Positions 35,985 through 44,845 of a DNA stretch of 64,000 bases are shown one piece after another. The stretch covers positions 558,001 to 622,000 of the forward strand of contig NZ_PUHY01000005.1 of the NCBI RefSeq assembly GCF_002967765.1, read 5' to 3'. The notes beneath the pieces were generated by a model, which worked only from the letters and a program-made list of their open reading frames with translations, was not told where the DNA came from and did not search any database. This DNA comes from Blastopirellula marina. Lineage in GTDB: Bacteria > Planctomycetota > Planctomycetia > Pirellulales > Pirellulaceae. Positions within the stretch are counted from its first letter, which is position 1. Each line of letters starts with the position of its first letter. Made by a program: the position numbers and the translations under genes.

Positions 35985-38900
35985 TCACTCGATCCCTGAA
36001 AACTCGTTGCCGCGAATCTCGCGAAATTGCGGGCTGAGCACGATTCGCTCGATCGCGATTTGCACGCGGAACTCGTTCGCTTTAAGCTCCGCGTAAATTT
36101 GATCCAATAGCGGCTGATCCGAAAGACGCACCGAGCGTCCCAGCGCGTAGCCGAGCAGTTTCTTGCAGAACTGTTTGACGAACGTTTCCCTGCGTTGCAC
36201 GGCAATATAGTCACGAATATCCGCCAGTCCGTCGATCGGCGTGCCGTCCATCAGCGTGGTGGTTGAATCGATCAAAAGTCCGCTCTGATCTTTCTGGCGA
36301 AAGGCCCCGATCGTGTCGTAGCTTTCCAAGGCGAAGCCGTATGGATCGATTCGCTTATGGCACTTGGCACACTCAGCCACGCTGCTATGCTTCTCGATCA
36401 ACTGCCGCTCGGTTAGTCCTTCCGGAGCTGTCTCGGGTAAGACTGGCACATTCAAAGGTGGGCGTGGCAAACGTTCCCCGAGCAGCGTTTCGGAAATCCA
36501 ATTTCCTCGCAAGATGGGACTGGTGCGGGAAGCGCCGGAGTTCTTGGCCAGCACGGTCGCTTGGGTCAGAATGCCCCCTCTGCCAAACTGACGGACCCCT
36601 TCGACCTTGCGCCACTCTTGACCTTCAACGTTGGGAATACCGTATTGTTTGGCGAGTTGCTCGTTCAAAAAAGTGTGATCCGCCGTCAAGATATCGATGA
36701 TCGAGCCGTTGTTTTGAAACAGATCTTGGAAGAATAAGACCGACTCCTCATACATCGGGCCCCGTAGCTCAGCGAATTGCGGATAGTGCTGCTCACTTTT
36801 CTCATCGAACTCATCGAAATCGCGGACATGGAGCCACTGACAGGCGAATTGAATCGCCAGGCGACGAATTCGCTCATCACTCAGAATTCGCTCCGTTTGT
36901 TCTTTCAATACCGTATCGTCTTGCAGCTGGCCGGTGGCAGCCAATTCGCGAAGTGTTACGTCAGGCGTGGTCGACCACAGAAAGTAACTCAAGCGAGTCG
37001 CCAGTTCCCAGTTGTCGATCTGGGTCGCCATTTTCCCGGCACCGGGAGTCTCTGAGCGGTATAGGAATGCGGGGGAAGCCAAGATGCGGGCCAGCGACAA
37101 TTTGAACGCTTCTTCGTGCGGCTGCTTCTGAGTCCGAAGTTCAGCGTAAAGTTCGCGGATCGTTTGCTCGTCGCGCGGCGTGAGTGGGCGGCGATACGCC
37201 TTTTCAGCAAATCGGACCAACGCATCAACGTGAGCGGGCTGCGTATCGATAAGCCGCTGCTTAAAGGCGCTTGCTTGGTTGGTAATCGGTTCACGAAGCG
37301 GCTCGAACTGCGTTGGGTCGCCATCCTGCGTGGCGAACTCGAGCAGTTGTTCTAACGCAACGGTAATATCGAGGGCATCCCGGCTGATGTAATGGAGTTC
37401 GTCCCATAGCCGATCGAGCCTCGCATGCTCTTCCTCACTGAGCAACAAGCGAGATAGCTCGTCATCTTCACGGTGAAATAAGACCAACGTGACCACTTCA
37501 TCGACGGGCACAATTTGCGGATAGCAAACGATCGCCGGGAAGTAGTGGCGGAAGTCATCCAAGGGCCCAGTAATCTGCGGGGCAGCAAGCTGATCAGCGG
37601 CAGCGACGATTGGCGAACCGGCGAGAAGGTGTTTATTGACTAGCGGGGTTCTTCCGACGCTCCCCTGAACAGGCATGCCGCCCAATGGGACTTCGAGCGT
37701 GACGACAAACTCGGCGCCTGTAAAAATCTCGTCCGGCAGCGATATGGGAATCGTAGCTGGAATCGTGGCGACCAGGTCCTCGCTTCCGGATGGATCGGCC
37801 TGAGCGGTGATCCCGCCCACCAGGGGCCCATTCCAGGCCAAGAGATCGGCATACAGGTAATCTGCCTCTTCCAGGGGCGTGTCTCCGGCCACCTTGGCAA
37901 TACGCTGCTGAATCTGCTGGGCGATTAAGTTGGCTTCTTCTGCACTCTCTGCTGCTTTCCACTTCGCCAGAAGCGAGTCTGGCGGAAGCCGGCTCGGTTC
38001 GGCTTGCTGGTCCATTCGGCCGTAATAGAAATGCCACGCTTCGGGATTGCCGTAGTGGTCAGCGTGCGGGTTTGCTTCCCCCATCGTGTCCGCACAGTCA
38101 GCCGTCAACTGCCACTTCTTTCCTTCGTTTCCGAGTTCGTGAATGGTCAGATCGATCTCGGTCAAATCACAAACATGACTGCTGGCCCGGGGGCCGATTT
38201 TCAGCGCGATGACATCACCGCGCGCGAGCGTTAGCTTCTCGACTGGGGCAATGACTGCTTCCGCGCCCGAATCGACATCGCCGCTGGCCAGAACCGAGAC
38301 GCGACTGCCATGACGATGTTCCAGCCACCAACTGACTCCATTGCCACACGCGTTGTGGGCATCACGGACGTGAGCTTTGATCGAAACTTCGCCTTCAAAT
38401 GAGCTTTGCCATCCCGTCGCAATCCAATGCTCGGGGCGAGGATGCACGGTGACCGCGTGGGCTTTCAACTCGCCAGGGATATAAACGGTCTGGTCGGTGC
38501 CGTTGCCTGCAATGGATAAGGCATCAAGCCCAGGGGCTCCCCAGCCATTGATGCCCGTCTTGCCAGCCACGCTGGTCAGACGCTGTGGCAAGTGAGAAGT
38601 GATCGTGGTGTCGCCGCGATACGAGATCTCAAGCAGGTCGAGCCACTGGGACAACAACTTTGGATCGAGAGAATCGGCGGAGGCCAGCTGTGGTAGTTCG
38701 ACCGGCTGTTCGCTATGGGCAATCTTATAGGCCACAGCCAAGTAGTCTGCCGTCCGATTGGCAATGTCATGACGTGCTTCACGCATGGCCGCCACGGTCG
38801 GTTTCAGGTCTCGTAACAGAATAGGAGGTAGGCCTGGTCGTACTAGGCGAGGGCGGCGCCAAATGACGTCGGAAGTTGCTTCGCGGAAAGTAACGGGAAT

Positions 38901-40079
38901 CGCACTTAGCGACAACGTAAGCGCCTCGGGCGAGTCAAGATTCACGCGAAACTCTTGTCGAGGCACGATCGGATTGATCGCTTCCTGCCAGGGGCGAATG
39001 CTGCCGAAGTGACCGACCGAGTTGAATTTCCACAGCGTGTCTTGCCATGCGCGGACCGTCTTGGCGAGGTCCGCTGCTTTGTTTTCTTCAGCGGATTGCC
39101 AACGCTGACGAAGATCTTCTAACAATGCTGACCGGGGTTTGGCATCGACCAGCATATTTGCCAGGAGGGTGAAGTACTTGGCGTTGAGATGTTCCTGGGC
39201 GGCCAACGAACTGGCTTGCGTGACGTCCGCTTTCAGCTGATCGCGATGACGAATCAAGGCGGCGAAATAGGGCTCTAGGTCGATTCGTCCTTCTTCGGCC
39301 ATGACCTTCTTCGGATCGCTTACGTTCCAGCGGTCGAGCGCGTGGGCATTGCCTACGTCACGAATGTGATTGAAGTAAATGCCGCGGATTTCGGCGAGAA
39401 TCTCATCGGTGAAGTCGCGACGCGTTTCGCCTGCCGAGAAGCGGAAACCATCGGGCAGCAGCACCGCGTGATCCGCGATTTGCTTGCCAGCGTCCAAATA
39501 CTTCCGAACCAGCGATGGTGACATCACGAGGGCGTTGCCTGTGTTGGTAAATCCTTCTCCCGCGGCACCATCCACCGGGAATTCTTTCGCCGGATCGAGG
39601 TGGGCACCGGTTAAATCGCGAATCGTATAGGTGTACTCGTCGTTGTTCAACCGGCGTAAGACAACCGGGCCAGGATCGCCGGCGTTCGCTTTTGCTTCAA
39701 CAACCAAGTACTGGTCGACCCACGCTAACAACGTTTTGGTTTGATCGGCCGACAACGGGTCGCTATCCTCCGGCGGCATTTCGCCGTGGCGGACCATCTG
39801 CTGCACCTTCTGCCAGGCCGCAGGATCGTGCCGAATTGCCGCCAGGTCCGTAAACTGTTCGAGATCGAGTTCCCCCTGTTTATCTGCCGTCGAATGACAG
39901 TCGTTGCAGTACGTCTTCAGCAGCGGAGCGATATCGTGCTGAAACTGGTTACCAAGCCGATCGAACGAAGGCGTTTTCTCCGCGACTACCAACGACGAAA
40001 ACAGAGAACCCTGTACGAGAGAAACGGTAAGCAAGAGCAAACTGAAATGGGTTCCACGTGCTGAAAGCATTGGACGCAT
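35985..40079 (-). CDS. Very long PSCyt1-DUF1587-DUF1595-DUF1592-DUF1588-DUF1585 protein
   Basis: Exported cytochrome-type protein. The ATG at 40079 starts at the signal peptide (about 11-33) and gives 1364 residues; longer in-frame starts only add a basic leader. Domains in order: PSCyt1 with heme motif CNDCH (58-62); DUF1587 (about 115-190, LRRLNNDEYTYTIRDLTG); a long region without assigned domain (about 200-980); DUF1595 (AYRRPLTPRDEQ); DUF1592 (ELATRLSYFLWST); DUF1588 (CAKCHKRIDPYGFALE); and DUF1585 at the C-terminus. Most homologues that I know are 700-1000 residues, so the inserted region is notable. Part of it looks like a beta-sandwich, possibly carbohydrate-binding. It is followed by the DUF1552 partner. 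Confidence 0.93.
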   Translation of the reverse strand: MRPMLSARGTHFSLLLLTVSLVQGSLFSSLVVAEKTPSFDRLGNQFQHDIAPLLKTYCNDCHSTADKQGELDLEQFTDLAAIRHDPAAWQKVQQMVRHGEMPPEDSDPLSADQTKTLLAWVDQYLVVEAKANAGDPGPVVLRRLNNDEYTYTIRDLTGAHLDPAKEFPVDGAAGEGFTNTGNALVMSPSLVRKYLDAGKQIADHAVLLPDGFRFSAGETRRDFTDEILAEIRGIYFNHIRDVGNAHALDRWNVSDPKKVMAEEGRIDLEPYFAALIRHRDQLKADVTQASSLAAQEHLNAKYFTLLANMLVDAKPRSALLEDLRQRWQSAEENKAADLAKTVRAWQDTLWKFNSVGHFGSIRPWQEAINPIVPRQEFRVNLDSPEALTLSLSAIPVTFREATSDVIWRRPRLVRPGLPPILLRDLKPTVAAMREARHDIANRTADYLAVAYKIAHSEQPVELPQLASADSLDPKLLSQWLDLLEISYRGDTTITSHLPQRLTSVAGKTGINGWGAPGLDALSIAGNGTDQTVYIPGELKAHAVTVHPRPEHWIATGWQSSFEGEVSIKAHVRDAHNACGNGVSWWLEHRHGSRVSVLASGDVDSGAEAVIAPVEKLTLARGDVIALKIGPRASSHVCDLTEIDLTIHELGNEGKKWQLTADCADTMGEANPHADHYGNPEAWHFYYGRMDQQAEPSRLPPDSLLAKWKAAESAEEANLIAQQIQQRIAKVAGDTPLEEADYLYADLLAWNGPLVGGITAQADPSGSEDLVATIPATIPISLPDEIFTGAEFVVTLEVPLGGMPVQGSVGRTPLVNKHLLAGSPIVAAADQLAAPQITGPLDDFRHYFPAIVCYPQIVPVDEVVTLVLFHREDDELSRLLLSEEEHARLDRLWDELHYISRDALDITVALEQLLEFATQDGDPTQFEPLREPITNQASAFKQRLIDTQPAHVDALVRFAEKAYRRPLTPRDEQTIRELYAELRTQKQPHEEAFKLSLARILASPAFLYRSETPGAGKMATQIDNWELATRLSYFLWSTTPDVTLRELAATGQLQDDTVLKEQTERILSDERIRRLAIQFACQWLHVRDFDEFDEKSEQHYPQFAELRGPMYEESVLFFQDLFQNNGSIIDILTADHTFLNEQLAKQYGIPNVEGQEWRKVEGVRQFGRGGILTQATVLAKNSGASRTSPILRGNWISETLLGERLPRPPLNVPVLPETAPEGLTERQLIEKHSSVAECAKCHKRIDPYGFALESYDTIGAFRQKDQSGLLIDSTTTLMDGTPIDGLADIRDYIAVQRRETFVKQFCKKLLGYALGRSVRLSDQPLLDQIYAELKANEFRVQIAIERIVLSPQFREIRGNEFSGIE

Positions 40080-40295
40080 ACGATTACTTAGGAGGGAGGA
40101 TCTAAGGCGGGAGTTGGTCGTGCGTGGCACACTTCGATTGTAATGCTTCAACGAGCGAAGTCCTATAGATTTACCGTAAAACGGCATCGCAAAGCATTCC
40201 CCCAAAAAGCGTTGCCTTTCTTTCATAAGTCAGGCAAGATAAAAAACGCCGTAACGTTGAACTTCCTTACTATCCACTCTTCAGAAGCCACTCCC

Positions 40296-41165
40296 ATGCG
40301 TTTGTTTGCCACGGCTGTGTTGTTGTTTGCTTGTTTCGTTCCAATCGCGTCGGTGAAAGCTGCCGACCCATTAAGGCAGGATAACCTGGTTGCTTGGTGT
40401 ATCGTGCCTTTCGATGCCGCGAAACGCACGCCAGAGCAGCGGGCCGTGATGCTTGAAGAGCTTGGCATCGGTCGATGCGCCTACGATTGGCGCGCCGAGC
40501 ATGTGCCAACTTTCGAACAGGAAATTGAAGCGTATCAAAAGCACAACATCGAGTTCTTTGCCTTTTGGGGCGTGCACGAAGAAGCATTCAAGTTGTTCGA
40601 GAAGTACGACCTGCATCCACAAATCTGGTTGATGCTTCCCCAGCCGGAAGGTAACATCCAAGAGGAAAAGGTGGCCTCCGCCGTCAATAATTTGACCCCA
40701 CTGGCCAAACGCGCGAAAGAACTCGGCTGCGAACTCGGTATTTACAATCATGGCGGCTGGTCTGGCGAACCACGGAACATGGTCGACGTATGTCAGGCGA
40801 TGCGTCAGGAAGGATTTGACAACGTGGGTATCGTCTACAACTTCCATCACGGTCACGAACATATCGCGGACTTCGCCGAAAGCTTTAAGCAGATGAAACC
40901 TTACCTGCTGTGCGTCAACCTCAACGGCATGAACGACAACGCTCAGCCGAAGATACTGGGAATCGGCAAAGGGATGTACGAACGCGGGATGATTAAGACG
41001 GTGTTAGAAAGCGGTTACGACGGACCGATCGGAATTCTCGATCATCGTAATGAGCTCGATTCGAAAGAGTCGTTGCAAGAGAATCTAAGCGGACTGGCAG
41101 AACTTCAAGCTAAACTCAGTCCAAAGAGTACGATAAGCACGGCCCCAAATATGATTGGGGATTAG
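40296..41165 (+). CDS. Exported TIM-barrel protein, sugar phosphate isomerase/epimerase-like
   Basis: The ATG at 40296 places a signal peptide (MRLFATAVLLFACFVPIASV) at the N-terminus and gives 289 residues. The body fits the xylose isomerase-like TIM barrel, AP endonuclease family 2. Landmarks are LGIGRCAYDWRAEHVPTFEQEIEAY, a strand LGIYNHGGWSGEP, VGIVYNFHHGHEH, and YLLCVNLNGMND, with the H, E and D residues typical of the metal site. Export is unusual for a sugar-phosphate enzyme, but such secreted paralogues are common in planctomycetes. It is divergent from the DUF1592-type gene. Substrate unknown. Confidence 0.87.
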   Translation: MRLFATAVLLFACFVPIASVKAADPLRQDNLVAWCIVPFDAAKRTPEQRAVMLEELGIGRCAYDWRAEHVPTFEQEIEAYQKHNIEFFAFWGVHEEAFKLFEKYDLHPQIWLMLPQPEGNIQEEKVASAVNNLTPLAKRAKELGCELGIYNHGGWSGEPRNMVDVCQAMRQEGFDNVGIVYNFHHGHEHIADFAESFKQMKPYLLCVNLNGMNDNAQPKILGIGKGMYERGMIKTVLESGYDGPIGILDHRNELDSKESLQENLSGLAELQAKLSPKSTISTAPNMIGD

Positions 41166-41501
41166 TGGCTAACTACACCTGAATTGTTGCCTGAGCCTAT
41201 TGGCTTGCTCAATCGTTGATACGTTCGTTCAGAGCAAATTCCCGTTCATCGTCGGATCTTTCAAGGGTAGTCTGGGCAACATTCTCTTTCATCGATTGAA
41301 TCCTCCGTTGGCGATTGAGTTGCAGGCGTTCTCAAAGATGTGCCGAAGGTCACAACGCGATATTCACTAGGATGGGAATTATCCACTGACAGGATTCGAA
41401 GCCAGTTTGGTTGGTACGATCATCATTGAAAAAAGCCACCGATTCGCATTTGCGAAATCGGTGGCTTTCTCTTTGGGTTCAATAACCAGCGTTGGTTGAA
41501 A
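41166..41501. other. Intergenic gap between converging genes
   Basis: 336 bases between the stop of the TIM-barrel gene and the end of the minus-strand lipoprotein gene. A short CCCCAA...TTGGGG hairpin overlaps the end of the TIM-barrel gene (41143-41160). A strong terminator lies at 41431-41469. I see no gene in the rest. Confidence 0.6.
41431..41469 (-). terminator. Rho-independent terminator for the lipoprotein/DUF1559 unit
   Basis: The segment AAAGCCACCGATT-CGCATTTGCG-AAATCGGTGGCTTT forms a stem of about 17 pairs with one bulge. Read on the minus strand it is followed by a run of six T residues, directly downstream of the lipoprotein stop at 41502. The plus strand also has a T-rich flank, so it may work in both directions. 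Confidence 0.9.
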
Positions 41502-41903
41502 TTACTTACTGGTCAATTCGAAGTCGAACTTGTTCTCACCAGAAGTAACCGTTTCTTTGAGGGTCGAATCGGTGTTGTATTCTGCGGGAACGCGTTTGGC
41601 CGTTCCATCATCCAGGGCTTCTCCACCCACAATCCGCACGATGTATTCGCCGAGGGGAGCACCTTCCTTGAAGCCTGGGTAGACCAGGGAGTAGCTGCCA
41701 TCCTCTTGGGTATAACCGGTTGCCGTGGTGCGATCCTTGGTATCACCGGTTGGTTCGAAATTGACTTCAAGCCCGGAAACCGGCTTTCCATCCAATGTGA
41801 CAACGCCAGTGACCGGAGCCATCGAGTCACCGCTACAGCCAACAACACACATCAAAGACAAAAGAAAGGCAAAGCTTGACGCTGTCCGAAACGGCAGACG
41901 CAT
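41502..41903 (-). CDS. Lipoprotein with carboxypeptidase-regulatory/transthyretin-like domain
   Basis: The ATG at 41903 gives 133 residues with a lipoprotein signal (MRLPFRTASSFAFLLSLMCVV) and lipobox ending VVGC. The mature part is one beta-sandwich of the carboxypeptidase regulatory-like type: VTGVVTLDGKPVSGLEVNF, then a GYTQEDGSYSLVYPG strand pair and GEYIVRI. Such small lipoproteins are frequently encoded directly behind DUF1559 genes in planctomycetes, exactly as here (91 bases behind). It probably sits in a membrane facing the periplasm and binds or stabilises the pilin-like partner; this is inference. Confidence 0.9.
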   Translation of the reverse strand: MRLPFRTASSFAFLLSLMCVVGCSGDSMAPVTGVVTLDGKPVSGLEVNFEPTGDTKDRTTATGYTQEDGSYSLVYPGFKEGAPLGEYIVRIVGGEALDDGTAKRVPAEYNTDSTLKETVTSGENKFDFELTSK

Positions 41904-41994
41904 GATTGGGATCCCTTGAGATAAACGAAAAAAGTGACAACACAACCTGGCTGTGCTGTCACTTGAGTTGTGTGAGACAGAAGTACGGATAGCC

Positions 41995-42909
41995 TTAGAA
42001 CGGTGATTCGAAGACGTTACCATCTTCGCGAAGGCTAAGCGGACGAAGAACGTTGTTCTTATTCGTCGTTTCCGGAATGAAGTGGACTGAGGCATCTGCG
42101 GTGAGCGACATGACGCCGCCAGGATGGAGACTCGACCAGCCCTTGCCGGCGTTCTGTGGCTGGCCAGCCGCTGCGTAGTCGAAGTTCATGGTAAACGCAG
42201 CACGGAAGAGCGTACGAAGCGTAGCCTGGTTTCCGTAGCTGTCGTTCTTACCTGCTCCGAGCCACGTTGCCGCACGACCCTTGGGGTACTCGCGTTCGGC
42301 GACCATCAACGTGTTGCTGGTACCGTCAATTATGTCGGCGAAGCTCAGGAAGCTGTTACCCCACAGTAACCCACCAGCGTCTTGGTTTTTCACTGGGTAG
42401 TGCGGCGTGTTGCTCCAGCCTGCACAGCCGATGTAGTTCGCGACGGCAACGTCAAAGTGATCGGTGCTGCTGAACTGCTGACTTTTGGCCAGATCTGGGC
42501 CCGCATCCGACGGACAGATGAAAGCTTCCAGACGATGTTGCAGCAAGGCCTTATCGGCGGCAGTCGAACTACCGTTGTAGCGTTGGTAGAGCGGAATTTT
42601 GCCAGGGTTCAATTGATCGTAGAAGTTCTGCTGTTCGACGAACGGAAGAATCGCTACGGCCCAACCGTAGTTGCACTTGCCGTTACCACCCCGGTACAGA
42701 TAGCCGGCTGGAAACGAACGGTAGGTGTCGTGGTAATTGTGCAGAGCAATACCGATCTGCTTCATGTTGTTGCTGCAGCTCATACGACGAGCCGCTTCAC
42801 GGGCTTGTTGAACAGCCGGTAGCAACAGGGCGATCAAGACGCCGATGATGGCGATCACCACCAACAGCTCGACAAGGGTAAAACCTTTGTTGATGTTCTT
42901 TATGCGCAT
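41995..42909 (-). CDS. DUF1559 prepilin-like protein
   Basis: Second DUF1559 protein in the window, 304 residues. The start ATG at 42909 is followed by a short basic leader and the prepilin motif NKGFTLVELLVVIAIIGVL, then VQQAREAARRMSC. The C-terminal signature is LHPGGVMSLTADASVHFIPE, matching the family tail. It is followed on the same strand by a transthyretin-like lipoprotein and a strong terminator, giving a two-gene unit. Differs from the copy at 24768 mainly by being shorter in the middle. Confidence 0.95.
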   Translation of the reverse strand: MRIKNINKGFTLVELLVVIAIIGVLIALLLPAVQQAREAARRMSCSNNMKQIGIALHNYHDTYRSFPAGYLYRGGNGKCNYGWAVAILPFVEQQNFYDQLNPGKIPLYQRYNGSSTAADKALLQHRLEAFICPSDAGPDLAKSQQFSSTDHFDVAVANYIGCAGWSNTPHYPVKNQDAGGLLWGNSFLSFADIIDGTSNTLMVAEREYPKGRAATWLGAGKNDSYGNQATLRTLFRAAFTMNFDYAAAGQPQNAGKGWSSLHPGGVMSLTADASVHFIPETTNKNNVLRPLSLREDGNVFESPF

Positions 42910-43550
42910 GCGGATTCCAGATGAATAAAGGAGGAGTGCAAGTGAAAAGAAATCTCAAAAAACATGAAAATTAGAGTATCATTACCCTGTTAGGCCGTCA
43001 ACCATTCATTCCCCGCGAAATCAGATATTAGAGTGCCGCTAAATCTCGCTAATGTCAGTTAATGGAAATCCGCACTCCAATGGCCGCGTTCCAATCTTCC
43101 ATCTACCTCGAGCCGTTAGCCCTTTTATTCTCAGAGGTTGGGACGTTTGTCGCTGAATCATGTCCCCCAAGAGCGTGATAAGCGCAGATGAAAACAAAGG
43201 CGGTTAATTTATTTTAAGAATTTTGGCGACATGCAGAAAAATTTTCCGACACCGAATGCATAACAATTGATTTCCAACGCGAACAACTGGGAGTGGCGAC
43301 TGTGTAAACCGCCTGGATGACCTATCTTAGGTACGTTCGATTCGATCTATTTGATTGGTGCGAGGATACATAGAAGAGCAGTCCCACGACTGGAAGAAGC
43401 GATGCTAGAAGGCCGTTGCTGAAGAGAATTGAACGTGGCGAGCGATTGTGGCCTGAGTTGGAGGACGCCTTGTCAGTGCACGCTTAAAACCCTCCACGCT
43501 CGACACCAGAGCCGGTACCAAGGTTGGGCACTTAGTAACAAAGTATGAAA
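42910..43550. other. Long intergenic region upstream of DUF1559 gene
   Basis: About 640 bases without a convincing gene. The part next to the DUF1559 start (42940-43070) is A/T-rich and probably holds its promoter. Another A/T-rich stretch lies at 43200-43270 (TTAATTTATTTTAAGAATTT). No tRNA-like or rRNA-like structure was recognised. A small RNA cannot be excluded. Confidence 0.5.
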
Positions 43551-43587
43551 ACCTCGATATCGTCCTGTCGGGGACAACATCGAGGCT
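43551..43587 (-). terminator. Rho-independent terminator for the Gfo/Idh/MocA gene
   Basis: Arms CCTCGAT (43552-43558) with ATCGAGG (43579-43585) and inner GTCC (43562-43565) with GGAC (43572-43575) form an interrupted stem. On the minus strand it is followed by TTTTCATAC. It lies 36 bases downstream of the oxidoreductase stop at 43623. Confidence 0.8.
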
Positions 43588-43622
43588 TAAAGATTACGAG
43601 AAGATCTCAAAGGCAGAGGTCG

Positions 43623-44708
43623 TTACTTCCCCGGAGTCCAACCCTTGAGATCAGGATCTTTCTGCAGTGGGAAGTCAACGCGTTGGCCGGTTGCGGCGGC
43701 CTGGTAGATGGCCAAAATCACTTCCACCGAGCGACGTCCTTCCAGACCGTTAATCGCAGGTTCGCGGTCTTCCTTCACGGCAGCCAACAGGTCTTCAAAT
43801 TGGGCGCGGTGTCCATGATGACCGATCGCTTTCGGATCGGCAGCGCCGCCACCGGTCTCAGTCTTACCAGCCAAGCGAGCTTTGATGGCTTCGTCTTCGT
43901 CGGTCGGCTCGGCGAAGTCCCAAGTCTTGATGTCCTCCTCTTCCATCACGGCGGTTCCCTTTGTGCCGTGCAACTCGATTCGCTTGAGATAGCCAGGGTA
44001 AACGGCCGTGCTCGCCTCGATGGTACCCAGGGCACCGTTCTTGAACTTGAGCGAAGCGACGGCGACGTCTTCCACTTCAATGCGCTCGTGCCCGATAAGC
44101 GAGCAGTTGGCGGTGATCGAGGCGACGTCGCCCATCAACCAGCACAACAGGTCAACGCTGTGGATCGCTTGGTTCATCAACGCACCACCCCCATCCAACT
44201 GCCAGGTTCCTCGCCAAGCGCCGCTATCGTAGTATTCCTGTGTGCGGAACCATTTGACGTAGGCATCCCCGAGCGAAAGCGTGCCGAAGCGACCCTCTTC
44301 GATCGCTTTTTTCATCTCCGTGGCCGGGCCATGGAAGCGGCTAGGGAAGATGGTCGCTAGCTTCACGTTATTTTCGCGGCACACATCGATCATCGCGTCG
44401 CAGCGGGCGAGCGTAACGTCCAGCGGCTTCTCAACGATGACATGCTTGCCTGCTTTCGCTGCGGCAACGCATGGTTCCATGTGGGCGCCACTGGCGGTGC
44501 CGATGGTGATGACATGGATGTCGGGGTTGGCCAGCATTTCGTCTAAGTTTTCGTAGGCCGTGATGCCATGCTTGGCGGCAAATTCAGCGGCTTTCTCAGG
44601 CGTGCGGTTGTAACAGCCGACCAACTTGGCGTCGGCGATGTCGGCGATTGCCCTCGCATGGAATTCCGCGATCATGCCTGTGCCGATAATGCCAAAACCA
44701 AACGCCAT
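43623..44708 (-). CDS. Gfo/Idh/MocA family oxidoreductase
   Basis: NAD(P)-dependent oxidoreductase of 361 residues. The N-terminal Rossmann domain begins GIIGTGMIAEFHARAI, and the family motif EKPLD follows at about 93-97. The C-terminal alpha/beta domain (about 130-340) contains the GGGALMNQAIHSVDLLCWL stretch, with the lysine/histidine pattern typical of inositol or glucose-fructose type enzymes. No signal peptide, so cytoplasmic, unlike the many Tat-exported relatives in planctomycetes. It is transcribed alone, with a terminator behind it. The substrate, probably a sugar or inositol, is not predictable. Confidence 0.95.
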   Translation of the reverse strand: MAFGFGIIGTGMIAEFHARAIADIADAKLVGCYNRTPEKAAEFAAKHGITAYENLDEMLANPDIHVITIGTASGAHMEPCVAAAKAGKHVIVEKPLDVTLARCDAMIDVCRENNVKLATIFPSRFHGPATEMKKAIEEGRFGTLSLGDAYVKWFRTQEYYDSGAWRGTWQLDGGGALMNQAIHSVDLLCWLMGDVASITANCSLIGHERIEVEDVAVASLKFKNGALGTIEASTAVYPGYLKRIELHGTKGTAVMEEEDIKTWDFAEPTDEDEAIKARLAGKTETGGGAADPKAIGHHGHRAQFEDLLAAVKEDREPAINGLEGRRSVEVILAIYQAAATGQRVDFPLQKDPDLKGWTPGK

Positions 44709-44845
44709 TCGTCTTCACTCCGCTGGGGTGGTGATATTGTTTACTTTTTCATAGCAGGAAGACACGGCCGTACCGATTCGCAACCAGTAACAAGTGTCCT
44801 GATCCCCTTTGTATGGTCGGCATTATACGAGGAGCCACGCCGCAA

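Noticed and set aside
41143-41160. CCCCAA...TTGGGG as terminator of the TIM-barrel gene
   Set aside because: The stem is only six pairs, overlaps the coding end and lacks a T-run.
43330-43350. GTTCGATTC resembling a tRNA T-loop
   Set aside because: No matching acceptor, D or anticodon stems could be found around it.
43545-44360. A 271-codon plus-strand open frame
   Set aside because: It lies opposite the Gfo/Idh/MocA gene, whose protein has clear family motifs; the plus-strand product has none.
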